Origin: Verrucomicrobiales bacterium
Lineage (GTDB): Bacteria; Verrucomicrobiota; Verrucomicrobiia; Verrucomicrobiales; DEV007
Reading direction: 5' to 3'
Assembly (NCBI GenBank): GCA_002708885.1
Contig: PAPL01000093.1
Location: 1-15,628, forward strand
DNA length: 15,628 nucleotides
The notes under the pieces are model-generated. The model saw only the letters and a program-made list of their open reading frames with translations, did no database searches and was not told the DNA's origin. Positions 7,809 through 15,588 of this stretch are shown here, one piece after another. Both the position numbers and the translations under genes were made by a program. Positions within the stretch are counted from its first letter, which is position 1. Each line of letters begins with the position of its first letter.

Positions 7809-9323
7809 ATGTCAGAAATTACTGATAAAAAACAATTTCAAACTTCTTCAGACGATCCCGTAAAACCTGACACGGAATCTAGTCGGGGTAGAATTGAGAG
7901 GAGGAAAATTGCATTAAATGTTTTAATGCAGATGTTCTTTGCAATTCTAATATTTGTCCTAATCAATTATATTTCATATGGCAACTACCAGCGATGGGAC
8001 CTTAGCTCTACAAAAAAATACAGTGTATCGGAAGACACCGAAGCTTACCTACAAGATCAACTCGATGACAAGGTAACTCTAACTATGGCTTTTTTAAAAA
8101 GCTCAAAGATCCGAAACCAACTAAAGGTCCTTCTTGAAGAATATGAAAATATATCCAAAGGGAAGATTATATTTGAAGAATTCGATCCAATAATAAATAA
8201 AAATAAATCATTAGAAATATCAGATCGCTACCAAACTACTATTGATCAGAGTTACCTATTTATCGAAGTAGGAGGCCGCATTAAAAAACTCACTGAGAAC
8301 GATTTACTGGACGATAAAGGACGCACTTTCACTGGGGAGGACGCAATAACTTCAGCAATGTTGGCAGCGACAGAAAGCAAACCTAAAACAGTTTATCTCA
8401 TTGCAGGCAAAGGTAAGCTTAAAGAAGTAAACGGAAGGTCTGCTGACAAAGAAATACTTGGCCTCAGTACTAGACATTTCTTTGAGCTAAAAGAGCTAAC
8501 TCTCGGGAACATAACTAAAATACCTGAAGATGCTGACTCTCTTATCCTTATTAATCCTGAAACAGACTTTACACTTTCAGAAGTTACTGTTCTCACAAAA
8601 TATTGGGAGCAACAGCGAGGGTCTATGGTCCTACTATTAAATCCGGCAACCAAAATGCCTAATTTTTATCCTTTTCTTCGCTCTCTCGGCATTAGGGTTG
8701 ATAACAAATATCGCGTTTTATTTTCTGAAACAACCGGTATTGGAGGAACCCAAAAAGTTTATTCTGTACAAAGTAAATTACTGGGCGGAAATCCTGTCAC
8801 ATCATCAGATGAAGGCGCTATAACTACTTTTGCTGGACAAACCTGCCCAATCAGTGTTGCTGAAAATAATGAAAATTTAGCCTCAAAAGGAATAACAGCA
8901 GTTCCACTCCTAGCTGCAGACCCCAAATTTTGGGGTGATCTCGAGCATACTGAACCATATCCAAAGAGAAGCGACACCGATATGATACCTGATCCAAATC
9001 CAATATATGTTGCTGCAATGGTTGAAAAAGGCGGGTCAGAAGATTCTGCAGTTAAAATAGAAAGCTCCAGAATGGTAGTCATAGGCAATTCAACCTTATT
9101 GGATCCAATACCTACAAGATTGAATGTAGAATTGGTAATGAATGCTATCAACTGGACACTCGATCGTGAAGAGCGTTTAGGAATAAATCCTACAAACGTG
9201 ATAAGTTTTCGCATCGATATGTCCCCAGAAAAGTATAAAACACTTTTCTATTTAATTGTCTGCATCTTTCCCGCTATTGCCTTTTGTTTTGGCATTGTCA
9301 TATGGAGTGCCCGCCGAAGCTGA
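7809..9323 (+). CDS. GldG-like ABC transporter auxiliary protein
   Basis: A 504-residue protein with an N-terminal membrane helix (about 34-56), a large extracytoplasmic region of ABC_transp_aux (PF09822) type, and a C-terminal helix (about 480-499) ending in short basic residues. The phrase RWDLSSTKKYSVSEDT just after the first helix is characteristic of GldG-type proteins, as is the later IVINPETDF-like block (here LILINPETDF). I chose the ATG at 7809 rather than the in-frame GTG at 7794. The ATG lies 2 nt after the permease stop and is preceded at ideal spacing by GGAAG (7796-7800), one of the few real Shine-Dalgarno sequences in this window. It probably assembles with the two preceding ABC subunits; the cargo is unknown. 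Confidence 0.87.
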   Translation: MSEITDKKQFQTSSDDPVKPDTESSRGRIERRKIALNVLMQMFFAILIFVLINYISYGNYQRWDLSSTKKYSVSEDTEAYLQDQLDDKVTLTMAFLKSSKIRNQLKVLLEEYENISKGKIIFEEFDPIINKNKSLEISDRYQTTIDQSYLFIEVGGRIKKLTENDLLDDKGRTFTGEDAITSAMLAATESKPKTVYLIAGKGKLKEVNGRSADKEILGLSTRHFFELKELTLGNITKIPEDADSLILINPETDFTLSEVTVLTKYWEQQRGSMVLLLNPATKMPNFYPFLRSLGIRVDNKYRVLFSETTGIGGTQKVYSVQSKLLGGNPVTSSDEGAITTFAGQTCPISVAENNENLASKGITAVPLLAADPKFWGDLEHTEPYPKRSDTDMIPDPNPIYVAAMVEKGGSEDSAVKIESSRMVVIGNSTLLDPIPTRLNVELVMNAINWTLDREERLGINPTNVISFRIDMSPEKYKTLFYLIVCIFPAIAFCFGIVIWSARRS

Positions 9324-9348
9324 AGAAGACATCCGATAAATAATAAAA

Positions 9349-11226
9349 ATGCCTAATAAAAGCACTTTATACCTTATCCTGCTAACAGGATTGTTAGCAA
9401 TTTATACGGTCTTGGATCACAACAAAAAAAATAAACTAGGAACAATTAACCAAAATTTCAAAGCCATTCCGATTAAAACAATCGATGAAATTGATGAAAT
9501 CGAAATATCATCTGCTAGCGGCAAAGTGAATATCTTAAACTCTCCTTCAATAGGATGGACCATAACTCATCCCGTCAAAGACAGGGCCGACTCAGAAAAA
9601 ATAGCTAATATCCTTGAATCACTCACTGATCTCAAAAGGTTTGACACCATCACAAGCAGAGATGCTCCATCCCGAAGTGAAATGGGACTAACAGACAGTG
9701 CTCTTTCGGTAAAACTATTAAATAAAAAAGAATTAATAGGAAAAATAATTTTTGGTAACACGACCGGAGTAGTAGATACAATCTACGCACAATGGAACGA
9801 AAAAAATAGTTCAGGGGATCCCTTCTTCTGCTGGGCGGATATCAAAGAAGTAATTGATGTTCCTTTTGACAAAGTCAGAGAAAAAAAATTAGTGAATATT
9901 CCCATTAAAAATATTGGGAAAATAGAAATAGAGGAGCAATCGGGATCAGCGCTTCACGTCAACAGAAAAAGAGATGGAGAATCCTGGGCGATAACAAAGC
10001 CTCTAAAAACAAACACAGATGATGAGAATTTCAGCAACTGGTTGTCTACAATTACAAGCCTCAATTCACAATCATTTATAGATAAAGCAAACAGTGAGAT
10101 TGCAACGGCTTTTACAACAATAATTAAGACCATATCGATTCACTCAAATGAAACAAAAAATTTAACTGTTCTAGAGTTCGCAAAATCGGACAGTGAAAAC
10201 AGCATATTCGCAAGAACTTCTGATAGGCCAGGAGTGTTTTTCCGAATGGAAAAAAAATCATTGGATGCTATTAATTTAAATCCAAATGCGATAAGAGATC
10301 AACGATTGCTCCCTTTCAATCCGAAATCTGTTGTAGCCTTTAATGTTTTTGCTTTGCCCAGCAACAAAGTAGACCTATTACAGGATAACAATGGGTGGCA
10401 GATAATAGATAAAACTCAGAAGATTAAAGCTGATGACCAAAGGATATACAAAATACTTACGTCTCTTTCCTCAGAACAGGTCGAAAAATTTGTTGCAGAT
10501 GCAGCCGGTGACTTAAAGCCATGGGGCCTAGATAAGCCAACTCTCAACATCACAATCAAGTCTGTGGCATTAGATCCAAAAAATCCAACTAAGGAAAACG
10601 GCTCTCCAAATCTAATCGATGTAACTAAAAAACTACTCGTAAAAGGACAATTAGCTAAGGATCAAGAAGTAATTGAGTACTATGCAACGGTCGAAGGAAG
10701 CGGAACTGTTGTTCAGCTTAGCCCTGCATTCCCTTCAATATTGCCTATTCGGCTACTTGATTATAAGGAACTTTATCTTTGGCCCACCTTTGATCTGGCC
10801 AATTTACAATCCATTAAAACTTCCAAACCTCCCCAGACACCTTTGGAACTTCAATATAAATACCAATCAAATGAATGGTCTGCAAGCCTTGCAAATGAAA
10901 ACATATCTAATCAAATTGATGCCGCTCAAGCATTGAAGCTAGCCCAGCATTTGAGCCTTCCAATAAGAGCAACTAGATGGCTATCTAATAACACAAGTGA
11001 AGCAGAAATTGCACTTTTAAATCCATGCAGAAAAATAGAATTTACTTTAGTTGATATAAATAAAAACGTTCACCCCTTCACAATACGAATAGCACCTATA
11101 AATGAACAATCCTCTAATCTTCTGTATTATGCCCGCATTAATAACAATCCAGAAATCTGCTTAATTGACCGCGAAAATTTTGATATTATGGACATGCCGA
11201 TCATCAGAGAATCCTCGGAAGAATAA
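9349..11226 (+). CDS. DUF4340 protein with four internal repeats, partner of the Gld-type ABC transporter
   Basis: A 625-residue protein with one N-terminal membrane helix (about 6-22) and the rest predicted outside the cytoplasm. DUF4340 proteins commonly follow GldG-like genes, but their function is unknown. The extracytoplasmic part reads as four copies of one module of about 140-150 residues (about 39-180, 181-318, 319-468, 469-617). Each opens with two short beta-like stretches, a Trp (W70, W213, W350, W510) and an Asp-containing helix. Each ends with a strand-rich block holding a Tyr/Phe-Ala-Thr/Arg-like motif and a run such as LVNIPI or RLLPF that leads into the next copy. The fourth copy is the most diverged. 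The gene is 25 nt after the GldG-like gene and 18 nt from the convergent ubiE stop. No Shine-Dalgarno is seen. Confidence 0.85.
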   Translation: MPNKSTLYLILLTGLLAIYTVLDHNKKNKLGTINQNFKAIPIKTIDEIDEIEISSASGKVNILNSPSIGWTITHPVKDRADSEKIANILESLTDLKRFDTITSRDAPSRSEMGLTDSALSVKLLNKKELIGKIIFGNTTGVVDTIYAQWNEKNSSGDPFFCWADIKEVIDVPFDKVREKKLVNIPIKNIGKIEIEEQSGSALHVNRKRDGESWAITKPLKTNTDDENFSNWLSTITSLNSQSFIDKANSEIATAFTTIIKTISIHSNETKNLTVLEFAKSDSENSIFARTSDRPGVFFRMEKKSLDAINLNPNAIRDQRLLPFNPKSVVAFNVFALPSNKVDLLQDNNGWQIIDKTQKIKADDQRIYKILTSLSSEQVEKFVADAAGDLKPWGLDKPTLNITIKSVALDPKNPTKENGSPNLIDVTKKLLVKGQLAKDQEVIEYYATVEGSGTVVQLSPAFPSILPIRLLDYKELYLWPTFDLANLQSIKTSKPPQTPLELQYKYQSNEWSASLANENISNQIDAAQALKLAQHLSLPIRATRWLSNNTSEAEIALLNPCRKIEFTLVDINKNVHPFTIRIAPINEQSSNLLYYARINNNPEICLIDRENFDIMDMPIIRESSEE

Positions 11227-11244
11227 TCTGATCTATGATTACCC

Positions 11245-11922
11245 CTAATATTTTTCTGCAGAATATATAGTCGCAATTCCTCCACTAAGAGGATGAAATT
11301 TAGAATTACTAAAGCCTCTAGATTCAATCAAAGAGCACATTTCTTTTCCTGATGGAAACGATTCGATTGTTCCTCCAAGATACCTATAAGCAGATCGCTT
11401 TCCAGTAATTAGACCAGCAACTGCAGGAAGTACATTATGCAAATATGAACGATACAATTTGCGGCCCAGCGAACCTTTTGGTAATGAAAAATCCAAAATT
11501 ATTAAATATCCTTTAGAAGATAATACCCTGAACATTTCATTAAGGGCTACAGACCAATCAGCCATATTACGCAAACCAAAACCAACAGTTACTGCATTAA
11601 AAAAATTGTCAGAAAACGGAAGATTTAATGCATCCGCTAACACAGTCTTCTTTAACCCCCTCTTCTCTGCTTGCTGGAGCATAGGTTCGCAAAAATCGCT
11701 CCCTATCACCTCAGCATTTGGGCATTTTTTTTGTATTTCTAAAGCCAAATCCCCACTACCAGTAGCAATATCAAGGACATTGATGGGATCTCGATGTTTA
11801 ATCATTTTTGCAACTTTACGCCGCCAGAGAATATCTATACCAAAACTTAAGACATGGTTAGTAAATACATATTTATCCGCTATATCAGCAAAAGCATCTT
11901 TCACATATTTAGGATCTTGCAT
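11245..11922 (-). CDS. ubiE: Demethylmenaquinone/ubiquinone C-methyltransferase
   Basis: This SAM-dependent enzyme performs the C-methylation step of respiratory quinone synthesis. The 225-residue protein has the UbiE N-terminal signature (ADKYVFTNHVLSFGIDILWR, about 15-34), SAM motif I VLDIATGSGDLALE (49-62), the VGFGLRNMADW block (113-123) and the second family signature RVLSSKGYLIILDFSLP (132-148). It also carries the conserved GKRSAYRYLGGTIESFP stretch near the C terminus. Whether it acts on menaquinone (MenG) or ubiquinone cannot be decided from sequence alone; menaquinone is likelier if the host is Verrucomicrobiota or Bacteroidota. It stands alone, convergent with the DUF4340 gene and divergent from rmuC across 95 bp. 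Confidence 0.93.
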   Translation of the reverse strand: MQDPKYVKDAFADIADKYVFTNHVLSFGIDILWRRKVAKMIKHRDPINVLDIATGSGDLALEIQKKCPNAEVIGSDFCEPMLQQAEKRGLKKTVLADALNLPFSDNFFNAVTVGFGLRNMADWSVALNEMFRVLSSKGYLIILDFSLPKGSLGRKLYRSYLHNVLPAVAGLITGKRSAYRYLGGTIESFPSGKEMCSLIESRGFSNSKFHPLSGGIATIYSAEKY

Positions 11923-12017
11923 TTTAGAGGATATTCAGCCGGATTGTTCTTAGTGCAAAAATATTCAAACTCTATTAATCTAGTCATAGAAAAAATGCCA
12001 ATGATAAAGTTAATTAT

Positions 12018-13112
12018 ATGATAGAAACTGCAATCATAATCCCATTGCTCGCTGGATTCCTGGGAATAGTAATTGGTTTAGTAATACGCAAATCAGGACA
12101 CCAGAATTCTGATAATATTGAAAAACAAATTACAGAAATCGGACGCCAACATGCTGAATTGACTGGTCGACTAAAAAGTTTCACCCAAGCGCAAGAAGAT
12201 GCTCGAGGTCAACTTAATCGAAATTTAGCTGAACGACTAGACAACGTATCCAAAACTGTCACAGACAATTTAAAAGAATCAGGCGAAAAAACTTCTAAAA
12301 CACTCACTAATATTGGGGAGAGGCTTTCTACAATCGATAAAGCCCAACAACAAATTGCAACGCTTTCAGGACAAGTAGTCGAACTGCAACAAGTTCTTGA
12401 TAATAAGCAAGCACGTGGCGCATTCGGAGAAACACAATTAGCAGATATTGTGAAAGATGGCCTACCAGAAAGTGCATACGACTTCCAATTTACTTTATCT
12501 AACGGCAAAAGGGCGGATTGCATTATCCGCCTTCCCAAACCTCCTGGACCAGTAGTAATAGACAGTAAATTTCCTCTCGAAGCTTATCAAAGTTTTCGAA
12601 GATCAAAAGATGAAAAAGAAGCTCAATTGGCGCTCAAGCAAATGCAAAGTGACACATTAAAACATGCTCAAGACATAGCCTCAAAATACATATTGCAGAA
12701 TGAAACAGCCGAGGCTGCGCTAATGTTTCTGCCTTCAGAAAGTATTTTTTCAGAAATTCATTTACGCCTACCACAAGTAATTGAAAAATGTCGATCATTG
12801 CGAGTCTATCCTGTATCTCCAAACACAATGTCACTGACTCTTAATACGGTCAGAGCAATCATGCGTGACGTTCAGATGAGAGAACAAGCAGATCTAATTC
12901 AAAAAGAAGTAGAAACACTTCTCATTGATATTAACCGCTTAATGAATCGCGTTGGCAAACTTAGATCTCATTTCGATCAAGCCAGTAAGGATATAGATTT
13001 AATTGAGAAATCCACCAATAAAATTGGAAATAGAAGTGAAAAAATATCAGATCTAGATTTAAGCAATCATGAGAAAATTAAAGATACGAATGTTTTACCG
13101 GATAGTAACTGA
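12018..13112 (+). CDS. rmuC: DNA recombination protein RmuC family
   Basis: A 364-residue protein with an N-terminal membrane anchor (about 5-23), a long coiled-coil region (about 32-130, rich in Gln, Glu and Lys heptads) and the RmuC domain (about 131-315). The domain shows RGAFGETQL (133-141), RADCIIRLP (165-173) and VIDSKFPLEAY (180-190). D167 and D182-x-K184 fit the predicted PD-(D/E)xK nuclease-like core. A short charged tail follows. In E. coli RmuC limits inversions at short repeats; the biochemical activity is not established. The ATG at 12018 gives a natural membrane-anchored N terminus; no ribosome binding site is seen. The next gene starts 62 nt downstream on the same strand but is functionally unrelated. 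Confidence 0.92.
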   Translation: MIETAIIIPLLAGFLGIVIGLVIRKSGHQNSDNIEKQITEIGRQHAELTGRLKSFTQAQEDARGQLNRNLAERLDNVSKTVTDNLKESGEKTSKTLTNIGERLSTIDKAQQQIATLSGQVVELQQVLDNKQARGAFGETQLADIVKDGLPESAYDFQFTLSNGKRADCIIRLPKPPGPVVIDSKFPLEAYQSFRRSKDEKEAQLALKQMQSDTLKHAQDIASKYILQNETAEAALMFLPSESIFSEIHLRLPQVIEKCRSLRVYPVSPNTMSLTLNTVRAIMRDVQMREQADLIQKEVETLLIDINRLMNRVGKLRSHFDQASKDIDLIEKSTNKIGNRSEKISDLDLSNHEKIKDTNVLPDSN

Positions 13113-13174
13113 TTCCTATCTAACTTGATCTTAAGAAATTGCAGTTACCATAGACAAATAACATAATTTAATTC

Positions 13175-14197
13175 ATGAAGCTATATAGACGAGGATTTCT
13201 CGCAAAAGGTGCCGGTATTTTTAGCGTTGCATTATACAATAGGCCTAAAGCATTTTCTAATCCCAACATTCGTAAGACTATGTCTCGTCCGTTAATTATT
13301 TCTACTTGGCCATTCGGAGAAGCAGCCAATAAAAAAGCTATGGAAATCATTGAGTCCGGAGGCTCTTCTCTTGATGCTGTCGAAAAGGGAGTCAATGTGA
13401 CAGAGAATGACAAAGAGAACACATCAGTTGGCATTGGTGGATTACCCAATTCAGAAGGTATAGTACAATTAGATGCATGTATCATGCATGGACCTGGACA
13501 CAAAGCTGGGAGCGTTATGGGAATCGAAAAGATCCGTAATCCTATATCTGTGGCCAGAAAAGTAATGGAACATACTCCCCATGTTCAATTAGTAGGTAAG
13601 GGGGCACAAGAATTCGCTGTTTCACAAGGGTTTAAAGAAGAGGATCTTTTAACAGAAAAAAGCAAATTGAAATGGCTCGAATGGAAAAAAAATAATCAAA
13701 AGAAGAAGCCAGAAGGCTCCATAGACAATCATGATACAATCGCATTACTTATACTCGATGAAAACGGCGATCTTACTGGTGGGTGCTCTACAAGTGGTTT
13801 GGCGTTCAAACTCCCTGGACGTGTAGGGGATTCGCCAATCATTGGGGGCGGGCTATATGTCGACAACGAAATAGGAGCAGCGGGTGCCACTGGAGTAGGT
13901 GAAAATGTTCTTCGCCATTGTTGCTCTTTTATGATTGTAGAATTTATGCGGCAAGGATTACCCCCAGAAGAGGCCTGCATACAAGCTATCAAAAGGGCTG
14001 CAAAAATTGATCCTAAGGGAATCGATCTTAATATCTTTTTTATCGCTCTAGACAAAAAAGGTAGATACGGAGCAGCTGGAACAGGAAAAGGTTTCCAATA
14101 TGCAGTAACTACTCCCAAACAAAGTGAAATTTTAAATAGCGCCGCTCTGAGTGATGTGGATGCTGGACCAGTAGGAGGTAATGAATTTGATAACTAA
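13175..14197 (+). CDS. Glycosylasparaginase (N4-(beta-N-acetylglucosaminyl)-L-asparaginase), Tat-exported
   Basis: An Ntn-hydrolase that cleaves the GlcNAc-Asn bond of N-linked glycan remnants after autoproteolysis into two subunits. The 340-residue precursor starts with a twin-arginine signal, RRGFLAKGAG (5-14) with a short hydrophobic stretch, implying export folded to the periplasm. The self-cleavage site is Asp187-Thr188 in NHDTIA. Counting from the nucleophile, the residues known from the Elizabethkingia enzyme are all present at the expected spacing: Thr206 (GGCSTSG), Arg216 and Asp219 (GRVGDS), Gly240, plus Trp45 (STWPFG). It is therefore predicted to be active. A related isoaspartyl peptidase or taspase role is less likely given these residues. 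It is the last chromosomal gene before the tRNA-Leu junction. Confidence 0.9.
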   Translation: MKLYRRGFLAKGAGIFSVALYNRPKAFSNPNIRKTMSRPLIISTWPFGEAANKKAMEIIESGGSSLDAVEKGVNVTENDKENTSVGIGGLPNSEGIVQLDACIMHGPGHKAGSVMGIEKIRNPISVARKVMEHTPHVQLVGKGAQEFAVSQGFKEEDLLTEKSKLKWLEWKKNNQKKKPEGSIDNHDTIALLILDENGDLTGGCSTSGLAFKLPGRVGDSPIIGGGLYVDNEIGAAGATGVGENVLRHCCSFMIVEFMRQGLPPEEACIQAIKRAAKIDPKGIDLNIFFIALDKKGRYGAAGTGKGFQYAVTTPKQSEILNSAALSDVDAGPVGGNEFDN

Positions 14198-14240
14198 AAT
14201 GTTAATTGTTATAAACTCATTTAACACTATATACACAGTA

Positions 14241-14292
14241 TGCTCACGAGATGACTCGAACATCCACGGGGTTGCCCCCACTAGAACCTGAA
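14241..14292 (-). pseudogene. 3' half of tRNA-Leu(CAG), orphan fragment at an integration junction
   Basis: Read on the minus strand, the segment folds as the 3' part of a class II tRNA. It has the anticodon loop TTCAGGT (complement of 14286-14292, anticodon CAG at 14288-14290) and the 3' anticodon strand TCTAG. The long variable arm is GGGG-CAA-CCCC (14268-14278), and the T arm is GGATG-TTCGAGT-CATCT (14249-14265). The acceptor 3' strand is CGTGAGC with discriminator A at 14241. CCA is not encoded. The 5' half (acceptor, D arm, 5' anticodon strand) is absent: the bases upstream (14293-14360) show no D arm and no GCTCACG. This is a displaced tRNA 3' end, typical of attachment sites used by tyrosine integrases; it could also be a simple deletion remnant. 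Confidence 0.85.
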
Positions 14293-14396
14293 CCCACTTT
14301 AATTGTCTCATGCTGTCCCTCTTTGTATTCACTTTCCTTTTTTTAAAGGATCTTTGTCTTAGTTTGTCCCCTCCTGTTACTGCCTGTATCTAAAAC

Positions 14397-14418
14397 GATG
14401 TGGTAACTGATGTGGTAA
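14397..14418. repeat. Two 10-bp direct repeats near the tRNA junction, possible integrase arm sites
   Basis: The sequence gatgtggtaa occurs at 14397-14406 and again at 14409-14418, a 12-bp period, about 105 bp inside the tRNA boundary. Paired short direct repeats at about this distance from the core are usual for arm-type binding sites of tyrosine integrases. The rest of 14293-14475 is non-coding and pyrimidine-rich on the plus strand. It also holds two tttgtc copies 10 bp apart (14353-14358, 14363-14368). I see no promoter or strong terminator in it. Confidence 0.4.
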
Positions 14419-14475
14419 TTCTCTACTAGTTATTCTTAGTTAAACCAGGACTTATATAAATGAATAAAAATTTCA

Positions 14476-15588
14476 TCACATATAATCACTGTAAGCCTTA
14501 AATGATATCCATTGATCTGATCCTTCAGGGCAAACTTGTGTGTCATCATTGATGTGTCCCGAGTCCATCATTTCGAGAATCTGATTTTCTGTATATGGGC
14601 CTTGAGTCTGATTGTCTACTAATACATAAAGGTTAGTTCTAATATTTGGTATAGTTCTCTCAAACATTGGAGCTAAATCCTTCGGCTTGTTAACATTTTC
14701 TAATGGTCTCTTTGGACTATCACATTGAGGACATAGTAAATGCTTTGATGCTTTTGTTGCAGTTCTCTGACCATATTTACCGATTAGCAGCAATATCAAA
14801 AACATGAAAAGAGAATCTACCTTAACATTAACAATTTCAATTAAGACCCCCAATAAGGCAATCCACACTATCGAGGCTCCAGCATAGACGAGAAACTTCC
14901 CTTTTTTTGTTCTCTGTAAATTACCCTTATAGTCACATGACGATTTATCGCATTTAGTATCCTTAAGTTTAATAAATTTTTCTTTTGATGCTTTTACTGA
15001 CTTCTTTCGTTTAGAGCTATTACCTGAATGCCGTCCTTTTAAAGATTGAAGGTGAGCCTTAGTCGTTAAACTCGGATCATTTAGAGCTTCTTTAATCTTA
15101 ATTAGGGAATCATCAATCTCATGATTCTCAAGAATCACCCTCTCAAAGCTCTTTATGTAACGACTCACACCAGAGGTCATTACATTCGTCGGCATTTTGG
15201 TTTTCAGTTTGCACTCACCAATAAAGAATACAATTGAATGCATGACCTCATGACTAAGGCCAAGATAATTAGAGAGACTCTTAGTATGTTTGTAGTTTTG
15301 ACGCAGAGGGTTTTGGAATGAGTATTTCTTTTTCCCTCTTCCCATCATTTGAGTCCATTTAGCGTTTTTCTCTGATCCGAATATCCATCCTGAATAGTTT
15401 TTTGTCTCGATAACAAAAATCCCATAGGGAGAAACGATAATGTGATCAATTTGGGTTGTTCCATTTCCTGATCTAATGATCACATCATGAAACGCTTTGT
15501 AAGTTTTACTGTCTAAGGATAAAAATATTCCTGCTTGAGTTGCTTTCTCGCCTATCCATCCTCTTACCTTACTTTTTATCGTTCCCAT
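14476..15588 (-). CDS. NERD-domain membrane protein with C-terminal GYF_2 domain
   Basis: A 370-residue protein of unknown role. Residues about 8-125 form a NERD (nuclease-related) domain: GWIGEKA with Glu14, IDHIIVSPYGIFVIETKNYSGW with Asp48, Glu61 and Lys63. That is the D-(x)n-ExK arrangement of PD-(D/E)xK nucleases, so the catalytic set seems intact. A lysine-rich linker (about 185-212) leads to a CX4C pair (C213, C218), two membrane helices (about 231-253 and 257-271), and a CPQC pair (C286, C289). The end (about 320-368, LYVLVDNQTQGPYTENQIL onward) is a GYF_2 domain, usually a protein-binding module. The gene sits just inside the proposed tRNA-Leu element. A defence or DNA-processing role is only inference. 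The ATG at 15586-15588 places GWIGE correctly near the N terminus; no clear ribosome binding site. Confidence 0.82.
   Translation of the reverse strand: MGTIKSKVRGWIGEKATQAGIFLSLDSKTYKAFHDVIIRSGNGTTQIDHIIVSPYGIFVIETKNYSGWIFGSEKNAKWTQMMGRGKKKYSFQNPLRQNYKHTKSLSNYLGLSHEVMHSIVFFIGECKLKTKMPTNVMTSGVSRYIKSFERVILENHEIDDSLIKIKEALNDPSLTTKAHLQSLKGRHSGNSSKRKKSVKASKEKFIKLKDTKCDKSSCDYKGNLQRTKKGKFLVYAGASIVWIALLGVLIEIVNVKVDSLFMFLILLLIGKYGQRTATKASKHLLCPQCDSPKRPLENVNKPKDLAPMFERTIPNIRTNLYVLVDNQTQGPYTENQILEMMDSGHINDDTQVCPEGSDQWISFKAYSDYM

Noticed and set aside
8759..9214. Minus-strand open frame of 151 codons inside the GldG-like gene
   Set aside because: It is antisense to a well-supported gene, its composition follows the opposite frame, and it shows no motif.
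11459..11953. Plus-strand open frame of 164 codons opposite ubiE
   Set aside because: ubiE on the minus strand carries all family signatures; the plus frame is its shadow.
14132..14332. Minus-strand open frame of 66 codons across the tRNA remnant
   Set aside because: It overlaps the asparaginase end and the structured tRNA fragment, and has no recognisable domain or ribosome binding site.
14241..14360. Complete tRNA-Leu gene
   Set aside because: The sequence upstream of the anticodon loop has no D arm, no 5' acceptor strand complementary to CGTGAGC, and only a partly pairing 5' anticodon strand.
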